From: Bacteroidota bacterium
GTDB lineage: Bacteria; Bacteroidota; Bacteroidia; JABEUT01
Length of the DNA: 41,612 nucleotides
Direction of reading: 5' to 3'
NCBI GenBank assembly: GCA_013288345.1
Contig: JABDCA010000028.1
Location: 1-41,612, forward strand
The notes under the pieces are model-generated. The model was not told the origin of the DNA. It worked only from the letters and a program-made list of their open reading frames with translations, and searched no databases. Made by a program: the position numbers and the translations under genes. This document shows positions 1-8,600 of this stretch, one piece after another. Each line of letters opens with the position of its first letter. Position 1 is the stretch's first letter.

Positions 1-758
1 GTACCACCTGCATAGTTTACACCATATAGTAAGCCGTTTTGCTTGTCTAAAATCAATTCACCTTCTTCTGGGTTATATCCTGTCTGCCTGGTTAGGATTA
101 ATACTACGCTATCTTTACCGGTAATCGGGTTATAGTAAAATATGGTACCGCTATCAACGTAAGTAGGTGGTGCACCATAATTCTGGTCGCCATATGTCAT
201 GCCATACATCAGTCCGTTTTTATAAGGGGTAAGGTGTGTGCCCCAAGGGTAGTAAGCAGTGTTTTGTGTTTTGGTAAAGTTTACCAAAGTACTATCATCG
301 TTCGTAGCCGGCTTAAAACTGAATATTACACCCGAATCGCTGGGCCCACCTGCCCATATTAAGCCATAAAACCTGTTGTTATACCAGGTCATGCTGCCTT
401 GGTATGGCTCATTTCCACTTACATATTGACTATAGGTAAATCGGGTGCTGTCTTTACCGGTTGCAGCATTTATGCTAAAAAGAACACCATAACCGGTTGT
501 TCCGCCGCCTGTTGTTAAACCATAAAGCAGACTATCGTTAGGGTCCACAGCTAATGTACCTATAGGGTATGCGCCATTATTGGTGTTATCGAAATTTACA
601 ATAGCCGTATCTTTTCCTGTTTGAAAGTCGTGCCTGAAAATGGTGCCGACACCATTTGTGCCGCCATTATAGGCTGTACCAATAAGCACATAGTGCTGGG
701 CATTTGTTAATGTTACAAATGCAAAAAAGGCAATAATAAGTAATGTAATTTTTTTCAT
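1..758 (-). CDS. Secreted GloVer tandem-repeat protein (3' end cut off by the window edge)
   Basis: The reading frame starts at the ATG complementary to 756-758 and stays open through base 1, so at least 252 residues are present and the C-terminus is missing. Residues 1-21 form a signal peptide (MKKITLLIIAFFAFVTLTNA followed by Q). The mature part is made of repeats of about 55-60 residues, each with a G-x-hydrophobic-F-hydrophobic strand, a TGKDS turn and an LYG(L/V/M) element. This is the pattern of the 'choice-of-anchor tandem repeat GloVer-containing' proteins, which are extracellular beta-propeller-like proteins of unknown function in Bacteroidota. A T9SS sorting domain would be expected at the missing C-terminus, but this cannot be seen. 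The gene is divergent from pheT. Confidence 0.82.
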   Translation of the reverse strand, partial: MKKITLLIIAFFAFVTLTNAQHYVLIGTAYNGGTNGVGTIFRHDFQTGKDTAIVNFDNTNNGAYPIGTLAVDPNDSLLYGLTTGGGTTGYGVLFSINAATGKDSTRFTYSQYVSGNEPYQGSMTWYNNRFYGLIWAGGPSDSGVIFSFKPATNDDSTLVNFTKTQNTAYYPWGTHLTPYKNGLMYGMTYGDQNYGAPPTYVDSGTIFYYNPITGKDSVVLILTRQTGYNPEEGELILDKQNGLLYGVNYAGG

Positions 759-851
759 GTTGGAGTTTTATAGGGCAAATTTATACTTTTTAAATAAAAC
801 AAAGTTTACCTTGCTTTAATACAAAAATGAGGCCATTTACTTATTTGCGCT

Positions 852-859
852 TACATTTG
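852..859 (+). promoter_or_regulatory. Bacteroidota -7 box upstream of pheT
   Basis: TACATTTG matches the Bacteroidota -7 consensus TAnnTTTG exactly and lies 19 bases before the pheT ATG. No clear -33 TTTG was found at the usual spacing, so the call rests on the -7 box and its position in the divergent gap. Confidence 0.5.
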
Positions 860-878
860 CAGGGTAAAACATGCTGTT

Positions 879-2672
879 ATGAAAATATCGTACAACTGGC
901 TTAAAAAATATGCCGCTATAGAACTGCCTCCTGGCGAGGTTGGCCGTTTGCTTACTGAAATTGGTTTAGAAGTAGAACACATAGAAGATTTTGAGTCATT
1001 GAAAGGTGGATTAAACGGCTTGGTTGTTGGCGAGGTAAAGACTTGTATTAAGCACCCCAATGCCGATAAACTTTCGTTAACTACTGTTGATGTTGGTGGC
1101 CCTGCAATATTGAGTATCGTTTGCGGTGCTGCTAATGTTGCAGTGGGTCAAAAAGTAATTGTAGCTACCGACGGAGCCACATTATATCCTTACACTGGCG
1201 AATCGTTTAAAATAAAGAAGAGTAAAATACGTGGTGAAGCATCTGAAGGAATGATATGCGCAGAAGATGAAATTGGCCTGGGTGCATCGCACGAAGGGAT
1301 TATGGTTTTAGCTGCAGATACCAAAGTGGGTACACCTGCATCGGAATATTTTAAGATATATAAAGACTCTGTATTTGAAATTGGCCTTACGCCTAACCGT
1401 GCCGATGCTATTTCGCATATAGGCACTGCGAGAGATCTGGTAGCGGCTATTAATGTTCGCAATAAACCTTCGCAGCCTTTATCATTAGCTATACCTAAGG
1501 CAGGTAATTACAACACAAGTGGTAAGGCTGATATAGAGGTGGTATTGCAAAATCCGGAAGCCTGCAAAAGGTATTGCGGTGTAACTGTAAGCGGAATTAA
1601 AGTAGCTGAGTCGCCGCAGTGGTTAAAAGATGCACTGGGCGCTATTGGTATACGTGCTATAAATAACATTGTAGATATTACCAATTTTGTATTGCACGAA
1701 ATAGGCCAGCCTTTGCATGCATTCGATGCGGATAAGATAAAAGGCAATAAAGTAATTGTGCGTAAAGCCAAAGCAGGTGAAACTATTGTTACACTTGATG
1801 GTGTTGAACGCAAACTGCATACCGATGACCTGATGATCTGCAATGAAACCGATACTATGTGTATTGCAGGTGTGTATGGTGGAATTGAATCGGGAGTGAA
1901 GGAAAGCACTACGCGTATATTTATTGAAAGCGCTTACTTCGAGCCATCGCATGTTCGTAAAACAGCACGCCGTTATGGATTTCATACCGATGCTTCTTTC
2001 CGTTTCGAACGCGGGGTTGATATGGGCAACACACCTTATGCTATGCGCCGAGCTGCCGACCTTATATTAGAAGTTTGCAAGGGAGCAACTGTTTCGGCTG
2101 AACAGGATGTGTACCCGGTAAAAGCTGAAGAAAGGCATTTGGATTTTTCTGCTGATTTCGGAAGAAAGCTTTTAGGGCATAATGTGAGCAATGCCGAAAT
2201 GGAAAACATTATACTGAATGTGGGCATTAAAATTGTTTCGCATACTGAAGGCAATTGGAAATTATTGCTCCCTACTTATCGTATGGATATTAGTGTGCAG
2301 GCCGATATAGTGGAAGAGATAGCGAGGTTCTATGGGTTTAACAACATACCCATACCATCTACCATTAAGTTACCCATGGTGCATAGTAAAGGAATAAGCG
2401 CCGATAAAGTATTTGAAGAAATAAGTATTCTGCTTAGCGGAAGTGGCTTTACCGAGATTATGAATACATCCCTTACCTCATCGCGTTTCGGAATGGATTC
2501 TTCGGTAGTTAGAATAGCTAACCCGCTTAGTTCTGATTTGGATGTGTTGCGCAGCGCCATGCTTAATAATGGCTTAGTGTGTATAAATCGTAACCAAAAC
2601 AATCAGTGGGCCGATTTGAAGCTGTTTGAGTTTGGCAGAACCTACAGCAAGACTGAAAAAAGGATTTGCTGA
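879..2672 (+). CDS. pheT: Phenylalanyl-tRNA synthetase beta subunit, N-terminal part (frameshifted)
   Basis: This is the first part of PheT, which pairs with PheS to charge tRNA-Phe in the cytoplasm. The N-terminus MKISYNWLKKY is typical, followed by the EMAP/OB-fold tRNA-binding domain (about residues 40-150), the B3/B4 editing domain (about 210-370, with the GQPLHAFDADKI segment) and the B5 domain (about 400-475). The frame runs into TGA at 2670-2672 just after a run of six A (2656-2661). Removing one A joins it to the frame that continues to 3303 and gives a protein of about 807 residues, the normal length for the family. A sequencing or assembly indel is the likeliest cause, because pheT is essential and no second copy is in the window. 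No pheS is adjacent. Confidence 0.9.
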   Translation: MKISYNWLKKYAAIELPPGEVGRLLTEIGLEVEHIEDFESLKGGLNGLVVGEVKTCIKHPNADKLSLTTVDVGGPAILSIVCGAANVAVGQKVIVATDGATLYPYTGESFKIKKSKIRGEASEGMICAEDEIGLGASHEGIMVLAADTKVGTPASEYFKIYKDSVFEIGLTPNRADAISHIGTARDLVAAINVRNKPSQPLSLAIPKAGNYNTSGKADIEVVLQNPEACKRYCGVTVSGIKVAESPQWLKDALGAIGIRAINNIVDITNFVLHEIGQPLHAFDADKIKGNKVIVRKAKAGETIVTLDGVERKLHTDDLMICNETDTMCIAGVYGGIESGVKESTTRIFIESAYFEPSHVRKTARRYGFHTDASFRFERGVDMGNTPYAMRRAADLILEVCKGATVSAEQDVYPVKAEERHLDFSADFGRKLLGHNVSNAEMENIILNVGIKIVSHTEGNWKLLLPTYRMDISVQADIVEEIARFYGFNNIPIPSTIKLPMVHSKGISADKVFEEISILLSGSGFTEIMNTSLTSSRFGMDSSVVRIANPLSSDLDVLRSAMLNNGLVCINRNQNNQWADLKLFEFGRTYSKTEKRIC

Positions 2673-3303
2673 AACGGAACATTTATCAATTTGGGTAACA
2701 GGAAATAAAACAGCGGAAAGCTGGAACATAAAACGAAAGCCTGTCGATTTTTATTACCTGAAAGGTTTTGTAAATCAGGTATTGGAGAAAGTTGTTGGTA
2801 AAATATCGTTGGAAGAAAAGAATATTGAAGATAGTACTTCGTTTGCAGGCGGATTGAATGTATTGCATAAAGGCAAAGCATTGGTTACATTCGGAGAGGT
2901 TAGCCATACTGTACTTAAAAACCACGATGTAAAAGGCGAGGTATTTTATGCCGACTTTAACTGGAAGAATATATTGAGCCTTGCTTCCGCTAAACGCGAA
3001 ATAAAAGAAATTGTAAAGTTTCCGCAAGTATCGCGCGACCTTGCGCTGGTTATCGAAAAGAATGTGCAGTTTGCCCAATTAAAGCAACTGGCCTACCAGG
3101 TAGAAAAAGAATTGCTGAAAGAAGTTTCGGTATTCGATGTATATATGGGAGATAAGGTTGAGCAGGGTAAAAAATCGTATGCCATCAGGTTTTTGCTTCA
3201 AAGCGAACACAAGACACTTACCGATAAAGAAATAGATAAGGTAATGGAGAAACTGGTTAAGATTTACGAAGAGAAAGCAGGTGTAATTGTCCGTACCAAA
3301 TAA
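2626..3303 (+). CDS. pheT: Phenylalanyl-tRNA synthetase beta subunit, C-terminal part (frameshifted)
   Basis: This is the continuation of PheT in the +1 frame. Homologous sequence begins at about 2656 (KGFAETEHLSIWVTGNK); the residues encoded between 2626 and 2655 in this frame are not PheT. It holds the rest of the catalytic-like core and the C-terminal FDX-ACB anticodon-binding domain, recognised by KFPQVSRDLALVIEKNVQF at about 3016-3072. No start codon with a plausible initiation context lies at the junction, so independent translation is unlikely. It ends 10 bases before the end of the convergent sulfatase-family gene. Confidence 0.88.
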   Translation: MSLAEPTARLKKGFAETEHLSIWVTGNKTAESWNIKRKPVDFYYLKGFVNQVLEKVVGKISLEEKNIEDSTSFAGGLNVLHKGKALVTFGEVSHTVLKNHDVKGEVFYADFNWKNILSLASAKREIKEIVKFPQVSRDLALVIEKNVQFAQLKQLAYQVEKELLKEVSVFDVYMGDKVEQGKKSYAIRFLLQSEHKTLTDKEIDKVMEKLVKIYEEKAGVIVRTK

Positions 3304-3313
3304 ACAAAGATTC

Positions 3314-5245
3314 TTATTTGATTGAAACAGAAGGGGGCTGAATGGCCCCTTTTCTTATATACATGGCATTATGTATAGCCGATGAGCTGTAGGTTTGCAT
3401 AACGGCTTTAAGTATGGTCGACATAGAATCGCGAACCATTGGCTTTTCTTTCACCAGGTTATGCATCAGCATACTGTCTTTTTGGTAATTATATAATGCA
3501 GTAACGCGCGTTCCTTCCATTTGCAGACAATAAGGGTTACGGCACAACTGGTACACATCATTTATATAGCTAATAGCAAAGTGGTCTGATGTTGAATCGA
3601 ATGCATTGTTGCCAAAAGCAAAGTAGGGGTAAGGGTAATGCATGTAGCCTAATATGGTTGGCATAATATCAATCTGTTGCACGGTAGTGTGCGACCTGCC
3701 TTTCAGGTTTGAATGCGGCATGTAAAAAATAATTGGCAATTCATACATGCCTACCCGGTTCGAATAATATGGGTCCTCACTTGGCCCGGCGTGATCGGCT
3801 ACCAACACAAACAGTGTGCTGTCGAACCAAGGCTTTTGCGATGCAGTTTCAAAAAATTCTTTCAGAGCCATATCGCTGTAACGTACACATTTTAATATTT
3901 CCATTTCCTGTCCTTTGCGCGTAAACTTGTTTTTGTATTTGACAGGTATATTAAAAGGATGGTGTGAAGAAACAGTAAACAGTGCCGCATAAAAAGGTTT
4001 GTGCAGGGTATCTAAGTTTTTGGCGAAATACTGGAAATAGGGTTCATCCCATATTCCCCATACATCAAAATCTTTATCGTTATTGTATTCTGTTTTGCCG
4101 AAGTAATACTTAAAGCCCGCTTTTTTGCAATAATCGGTGAAGCCCATAGTCCCGTTAGCACCACCATGAAAAAAGGCTGTAGTATATCCTTCCCTGTCTA
4201 ATAAACTTGCCAGGGTATTAGTACTGTCCTTACTGTAATTTGAGATTATAAACGGCTCATCCATCCATGTGGGCAGGCCGGCAGTAACAGAAGGTATGCC
4301 CTCTATCGATTTTTTACCATCAGAAAATGCATTGTCGAATGTGAGCGATTGCGAAATAAGTGAATCGAGGAATGGGGTGTTTGTTTTGTGCCTGTTGTTA
4401 AGCGCGCCAATATATTCTTTCGAAAAACTTTCAAGTATAATAGTTACCACATTATACTTTTTAAATGTGCCACCTTCCGGCATTTTATAGGGTGTATATA
4501 TCTTTTGTAATACTTCAGGGTTAAAGAAATTATGTTCTTTAAGCTGCGGCTCTCCAAAGGTTTTAAGTATGCTGAAGGGTGTATTTATTACAAGGGGTAT
4601 ATCGTGCACAGGTGCATAGTACGATGCATCTAACAGGGTAATAGGCTTTTCCTGCCATCCGCCACGGAAACCCAAAAACATGATGCTGAGTAATACGATG
4701 TAGTATGATATAGATGTGGCTACATAGTGTTTTGTGTTTTCAAAAGGGCGTTTTCTTTCAGTAAGCCTGTAAAGCAGGTAGGTAAGCAAAACCATAAGCC
4801 CCCAAAAGATCAGCACATACCAGTAGTCTTTAACCACACTAGGCATTACATCGGTTGAATCGCTGCCGAGGCTAAGGAACTTGAATATATCGGCAGTGGA
4901 ACGCTTGTAAACAAAAGGGAGGAAAACAGAATCGCCGAACTGCATAAAAATAGCGATACTGTTTATTACCATAAAAACAGTTTTTAGTACACTCTTGCGG
5001 TAAATGCTTTCTTCGCCACCGAACGGTAAAAGGCTCAGTAAAATGAAGGGTAAGTTGGTCATTATAATGGCCGGAACATCGAACCGCAACCCGATGAACA
5101 TATAATAGAAAAGCTTGCCCGAATCTACCGATGCAAAGTAATGATGATTATAGGCGAAATAAAATACCCTGCAAAGCTCGTAGGGTATTAACAGTAAGAG
5201 AAGCCGCTTAAATAATAACTTACAGTAAAGAGGAATATTTACCAT
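3314..5245 (-). CDS. LTA-synthase-like phosphoglycerol transferase / sulfatase-family membrane enzyme
   Basis: A 643-residue inner-membrane enzyme of the alkaline phosphatase superfamily. About five membrane segments fill residues 1-200. A periplasmic sulfatase-fold domain starts near residue 262. The metal site is visible as IILESFS (Glu272) and VADHAG (Asp484-His485). The nucleophile position is GKKSIEG (Ser313 where LtaS has Thr), and SSHHPF at 426-431 is also conserved. In Firmicutes the family polymerises glycerol phosphate on lipoteichoic acid. In Bacteroidota the substrate is unknown and may be phosphoglycerol or phosphoethanolamine added to a periplasmic glycan or lipid. It follows the tail-specific protease gene after 31 bases on the same strand and is probably co-transcribed. 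Confidence 0.85.
   Translation of the reverse strand: MVNIPLYCKLLFKRLLLLLIPYELCRVFYFAYNHHYFASVDSGKLFYYMFIGLRFDVPAIIMTNLPFILLSLLPFGGEESIYRKSVLKTVFMVINSIAIFMQFGDSVFLPFVYKRSTADIFKFLSLGSDSTDVMPSVVKDYWYVLIFWGLMVLLTYLLYRLTERKRPFENTKHYVATSISYYIVLLSIMFLGFRGGWQEKPITLLDASYYAPVHDIPLVINTPFSILKTFGEPQLKEHNFFNPEVLQKIYTPYKMPEGGTFKKYNVVTIILESFSKEYIGALNNRHKTNTPFLDSLISQSLTFDNAFSDGKKSIEGIPSVTAGLPTWMDEPFIISNYSKDSTNTLASLLDREGYTTAFFHGGANGTMGFTDYCKKAGFKYYFGKTEYNNDKDFDVWGIWDEPYFQYFAKNLDTLHKPFYAALFTVSSHHPFNIPVKYKNKFTRKGQEMEILKCVRYSDMALKEFFETASQKPWFDSTLFVLVADHAGPSEDPYYSNRVGMYELPIIFYMPHSNLKGRSHTTVQQIDIMPTILGYMHYPYPYFAFGNNAFDSTSDHFAISYINDVYQLCRNPYCLQMEGTRVTALYNYQKDSMLMHNLVKEKPMVRDSMSTILKAVMQTYSSSAIHNAMYIRKGAIQPPSVSIK
3331..3354 (+). 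terminator. Rho-independent terminator for pheT inside the 3' end of the convergent gene
   Basis: GGGGC (3334-3338) pairs with GCCCC (3345-3349) around a 6-base loop, extended by a G-T wobble and A-T pairs, and is followed by TTTTCTTATAT. It lies 30 bases after the pheT stop and within the last codons of the (-) strand gene. Confidence 0.6.
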
Positions 5246-5276
5246 ATACGCTTCGCTAACTAATTTTTTGTCGAAA

Positions 5277-7562
5277 TTATTTCATTTCATTAAGTACCTG
5301 TGTGGCCTGGTACAATTCATAATCGCGGGTGATTTGCCGTAACCTTATATTCTCTGTTTTTACTTCAGATGTATCTGCTTTCATTTTCTTAGCCTCATCA
5401 CCTACTGCAAAAATAGAGTAGCTATTGCCGCCCGAAACCAGCGAAGGTTTATTGTTACCAACATCTACTTGTTTAGGAGCAGGGCTACCATCAGGCCCTA
5501 AGATCTGGGCAAAACTTAACGGCTTGTTAATTACATCAAACTTCTTGTCTTTATCGGTCAGCTCTTTTCCTTCCTTGCGGAACTCATCAAGGTTCAGTGT
5601 AAACATGGTTTTGTCGTGCCTGCGTTTATACTCAAGCGCCTGGTCATGTATCAACTGGAAGATAGAATCGTTATCGGTACGTTGCACAAAATCATTCTGC
5701 AATTTTGATGTAGCAGGCGGGTTGGTCCATAAGGCATAAGGTGCCGGCTGTATTTTATCTGAAATAATTGGGCAGTCCTCATCCTTTTCCTTAGGGTATA
5801 AATACTGGTAAGCATCAGGCATTGGTATATCAGGGGTAACGCCATCTTTTTGCGTAGTGCCGCCATTTATACGGTAAAACTTGCTAAGCGTTATTTTTAT
5901 AGAGCCCAGCGGAGTAAGGTCCTTATACTGCGGGTTGATGAATTCATCGAGGTCGAACATTTGTTGCACCGTGCCCTTACCATAGGTAAGCGAACCCATG
6001 ATGATACCGCGTTTGTAATCTTGTATGGCTGCTGCAAATATTTCAGATGCCGAAGCGCTGCCACCGTTAACCATTACCACCAATGGGCCACGGTATAAAA
6101 CTCCTGTGTCGTAGGTGTGGTAAGATTTAGGGTCTTGCACTTGTACTGCATCTCCGTGCCCTTTTACCTGCACCATAGGCCCCGAAGGAATAAAGAGACC
6201 AAGCATTTTAACTACGTCTCCCAACGAGCCTCCGCCATTATCTCTAAGGTCCATTACAATACCATCAACTCCGGCGGCATTCAGTTCTTTTACCAATTGC
6301 TTTATATCGCCATAACTGGTGTGCGAACCGGCGCCATCGTAATTGGTATAAAATTCAGGTAGGCGTATATAGCCTATTTTTTTGCCACCTTCTTCTATTA
6401 CTGCATCATGGGCATAAGTATCGTCGAGTTGTATTATATCGCGCACCAGCACAACAACCTTGGTTGAATTATCAGGCTTTTTAATGGTGAGCCTTACTAT
6501 GGTTCCTTTTTTACCGCGTATAAGCTGAATGGCGTCATCAATAGCCATACCTTGTACATCAACAGCATCGCCTGTTGCCTGGGCTACTTTAATAATAATA
6601 TCACCTTCTTTAATTTCTCCGTTCTTCCAGGTAGGGCTGCCAGGTACTACGCGGGCAATAGTAATGTTCCCGTTTTTTTCCTGCAACTGTGCACCAATAC
6701 CTTGCAAGGAACCCGACATAGTTATGTCAAAATTCTTTCTGTCCGGTGGGTCAAAATATTCAGTATGCGGGTCGAATGAATTGGCTATGCAGTTCAGGAA
6801 GAAGGAAAGGCGTTGCTGGTCTTTTTCTTTTGCAAAGGCCAACCATGTTTTGCGGGTTGCATCCAATACTTTTTTACGGGCTGCTACTTCCAGTTGTTCG
6901 TATGTTTTTGGCTTTACGGTATCTTTCTTTTGGGCTTCAACATCTTTTCTGTAGGCTATTTTTTCCTCATCATTCATAACCGTGGTATCTTTCTTTTCAT
7001 TTACCTTATCCTGCTTGTTAAGTGCATCAACAAGATCTGCCATTACCTGGTATTTTAAATAACGCCTCCATTGGTCATGCAAAGTAGCAGTGTCTTTGGC
7101 ATATTCCATTTTTAAGGGGTCGAGCTGTACGTTTTCGTTTATTTTAAAGTTGATAGGGTTCGCTAAATAAGCTTTTGCAAAGTTTGAATCCTGTTCGCGG
7201 CGGGTAGTATAAAGAGAATTAACAAGGTCGTAAAATTCAAATGTACCTGCACCAATTTCATCATCAATTTTGTATTCGAGTTTTTGTATCTGCTTCATAT
7301 CATCTTTAGTGAAGAAATCTTTACTGTCGAGGCGCTTTAGATACATTTTATAAACCCTTTCCGATAAGGTGTCATTCAGTTCAAGCGGGCTGTAATGAAT
7401 ATCTTTAAGCCTGTCCATCATCAGGGCAAGTGTGGCTTTGCGTTTATCGCCCGCACCGGCCGGTTGGCGGCAAACAGCACATATTAGTAACGTTGCTGTA
7501 ATTGCAAGCAGCAGGTATAGCGAAATCCTGGTTCTATTCATAAAGTCGATTATTCTTTTCAT
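5277..7562 (-). CDS. prc: Carboxy-terminal processing (tail-specific) protease, Prc/Tsp type, S41
   Basis: A periplasmic serine protease of 761 residues from the ATG complementary to 7560-7562. An in-frame ATG at 7589 is rejected because a perfect -7 box (7569-7576) lies between the two. An N-terminal hydrophobic segment (LYLLLAITATLLICAVC) is a signal sequence; the terminal Cys makes a lipoprotein possible. The helical Tsp N-domain is followed by a PDZ domain (about residues 280-375, GSLQGIGAQL to VVLVRD) and the S41 core with the Ser-Lys dyad in SASASEIFAA (Ser504) and YGKGTVQ (Lys529). A C-terminal DUF3340-type domain completes the E. coli Prc architecture. Such enzymes degrade or trim periplasmic proteins, including peptidoglycan hydrolases in other bacteria. 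Confidence 0.92.
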   Translation of the reverse strand: MKRIIDFMNRTRISLYLLLAITATLLICAVCRQPAGAGDKRKATLALMMDRLKDIHYSPLELNDTLSERVYKMYLKRLDSKDFFTKDDMKQIQKLEYKIDDEIGAGTFEFYDLVNSLYTTRREQDSNFAKAYLANPINFKINENVQLDPLKMEYAKDTATLHDQWRRYLKYQVMADLVDALNKQDKVNEKKDTTVMNDEEKIAYRKDVEAQKKDTVKPKTYEQLEVAARKKVLDATRKTWLAFAKEKDQQRLSFFLNCIANSFDPHTEYFDPPDRKNFDITMSGSLQGIGAQLQEKNGNITIARVVPGSPTWKNGEIKEGDIIIKVAQATGDAVDVQGMAIDDAIQLIRGKKGTIVRLTIKKPDNSTKVVVLVRDIIQLDDTYAHDAVIEEGGKKIGYIRLPEFYTNYDGAGSHTSYGDIKQLVKELNAAGVDGIVMDLRDNGGGSLGDVVKMLGLFIPSGPMVQVKGHGDAVQVQDPKSYHTYDTGVLYRGPLVVMVNGGSASASEIFAAAIQDYKRGIIMGSLTYGKGTVQQMFDLDEFINPQYKDLTPLGSIKITLSKFYRINGGTTQKDGVTPDIPMPDAYQYLYPKEKDEDCPIISDKIQPAPYALWTNPPATSKLQNDFVQRTDNDSIFQLIHDQALEYKRRHDKTMFTLNLDEFRKEGKELTDKDKKFDVINKPLSFAQILGPDGSPAPKQVDVGNNKPSLVSGGNSYSIFAVGDEAKKMKADTSEVKTENIRLRQITRDYELYQATQVLNEMK

Positions 7563-7568
7563 AGTAAG

Positions 7569-7576
7569 CAAAGATA
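7569..7576 (-). promoter_or_regulatory. -7 box for the tail-specific protease gene
   Basis: On the (-) strand the sequence reads TATCTTTG, an exact TAnnTTTG match that ends 6 bases before the ATG at 7562. This fixes the start choice and predicts a leader of only a few bases. Confidence 0.55.
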
Positions 7577-7742
7577 AGGGATTTGCCAATGATTATTTGA
7601 ATGAATGCCTCATAAAATATGTTAAATATTAACATGCGTTTATGTGCAAGAATTACTCCGATTTGTGCAAATGATTGAACTGTTGTAATTGTTAATTGGA
7701 CGAATTATTGCCGTTTCATGAGAATATTTATATATTAGTTGC

Positions 7743-8600
7743 ATGAAATTGAAAGAAATAAAAACTGACACTTGCTTAGTCAGTAAAGATGCCGATGGCA
7801 TTATACATAAAACAGTAAGGCCCAATGCCCACCTTGATGATAAAGCCATTAAGGAATCGGATGAAATAGGTTTTAAACTGGCAGGTGGCAAGAAAGCCCT
7901 TATACTGTATGATGCACGCCCGAATTTTACCCTTAACAATAAGGGCATGGAGTATCTGCATAAACATTTGCTGAGTAAAACACGGATTGCATCAGCTATA
8001 GTTTCCGATAAACCCGGTATTCGTTTATTAGGCCATTATTTTGACAACAGCCCTGCTGGCAGCCCGCCTGTAAAAGTGTTTCATGGCATGAGGGAAGCCA
8101 AAGCATGGTTGCTTTCTTTCAAAAATGGAAAAGCAATAGAAAAAAAACTGTCGGTTGTACTTAAACATAAACCTGCAAAGGCTAAAAAGGCAGTAAAAAT
8201 AAAACATACAGAACCTGTGCACGGCAGCCTTACTACATGTATTGCAAGGGTGGAGGTAGATAATAATAATGTAGCCCACAAACGCATACTTGCAGATGCG
8301 CACGTGGATATGCCTTCGTTAGCAAAATCATTTAAAGAAACATCACGATTCCTTGGAGAAGAAAAACGCTTAATGCTGTACGACCTGCGCCCGCATTTTA
8401 CCATAACCGATGATGCACTGGAATATGTGGTAGATGAAATTATGGGCCAGCATGGTATTGCAACTGCTGTGCTTGCCAAAACTATTGGCGTGTACCTTAT
8501 GGCCGATTATGCTGTTAAAATCAAGAAGATAAAATCGCCATTAAAGGTATTTACTGATGAGGTAGAGGCTTTGAAGTGGTTGGCTAAGCAGAAGAACTAA
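7743..8600 (+). CDS. Two-copy DUF7793/STAS-like domain protein
   Basis: A 285-residue soluble protein without signal peptide or membrane segment. It consists of two homologous halves: residues about 1-125 and 155-285, joined by a Lys-rich linker. Each half has the order ...HK(T/R)...AH(L/V)D..., an (A/M)L(I/Y)xYDxRPxFT strand-turn, IA(S/T)A(I/V) and VF(H/T)xxxEAxxWL at the end. The YDxRP, valine-rich strand and F-(T)-D-E-A-x-x-W-L ending resemble the single-domain Bacteroidota proteins annotated as DUF7793 or STAS/SEC14-like. Its function is not known. It stands alone, with a 180-base gap before it and a repeat-rich gap after it. The family assignment is from memory of the motif pattern and should be taken as probable. 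Confidence 0.7.
   Translation: MKLKEIKTDTCLVSKDADGIIHKTVRPNAHLDDKAIKESDEIGFKLAGGKKALILYDARPNFTLNNKGMEYLHKHLLSKTRIASAIVSDKPGIRLLGHYFDNSPAGSPPVKVFHGMREAKAWLLSFKNGKAIEKKLSVVLKHKPAKAKKAVKIKHTEPVHGSLTTCIARVEVDNNNVAHKRILADAHVDMPSLAKSFKETSRFLGEEKRLMLYDLRPHFTITDDALEYVVDEIMGQHGIATAVLAKTIGVYLMADYAVKIKKIKSPLKVFTDEVEALKWLAKQKN

Noticed and set aside
2655-2664. Programmed -1 frameshift (A-AAA-AAG) in pheT as in dnaX
   Set aside because: The downstream PheT frame is +1 relative to the upstream one, so a -1 slip would not restore it.
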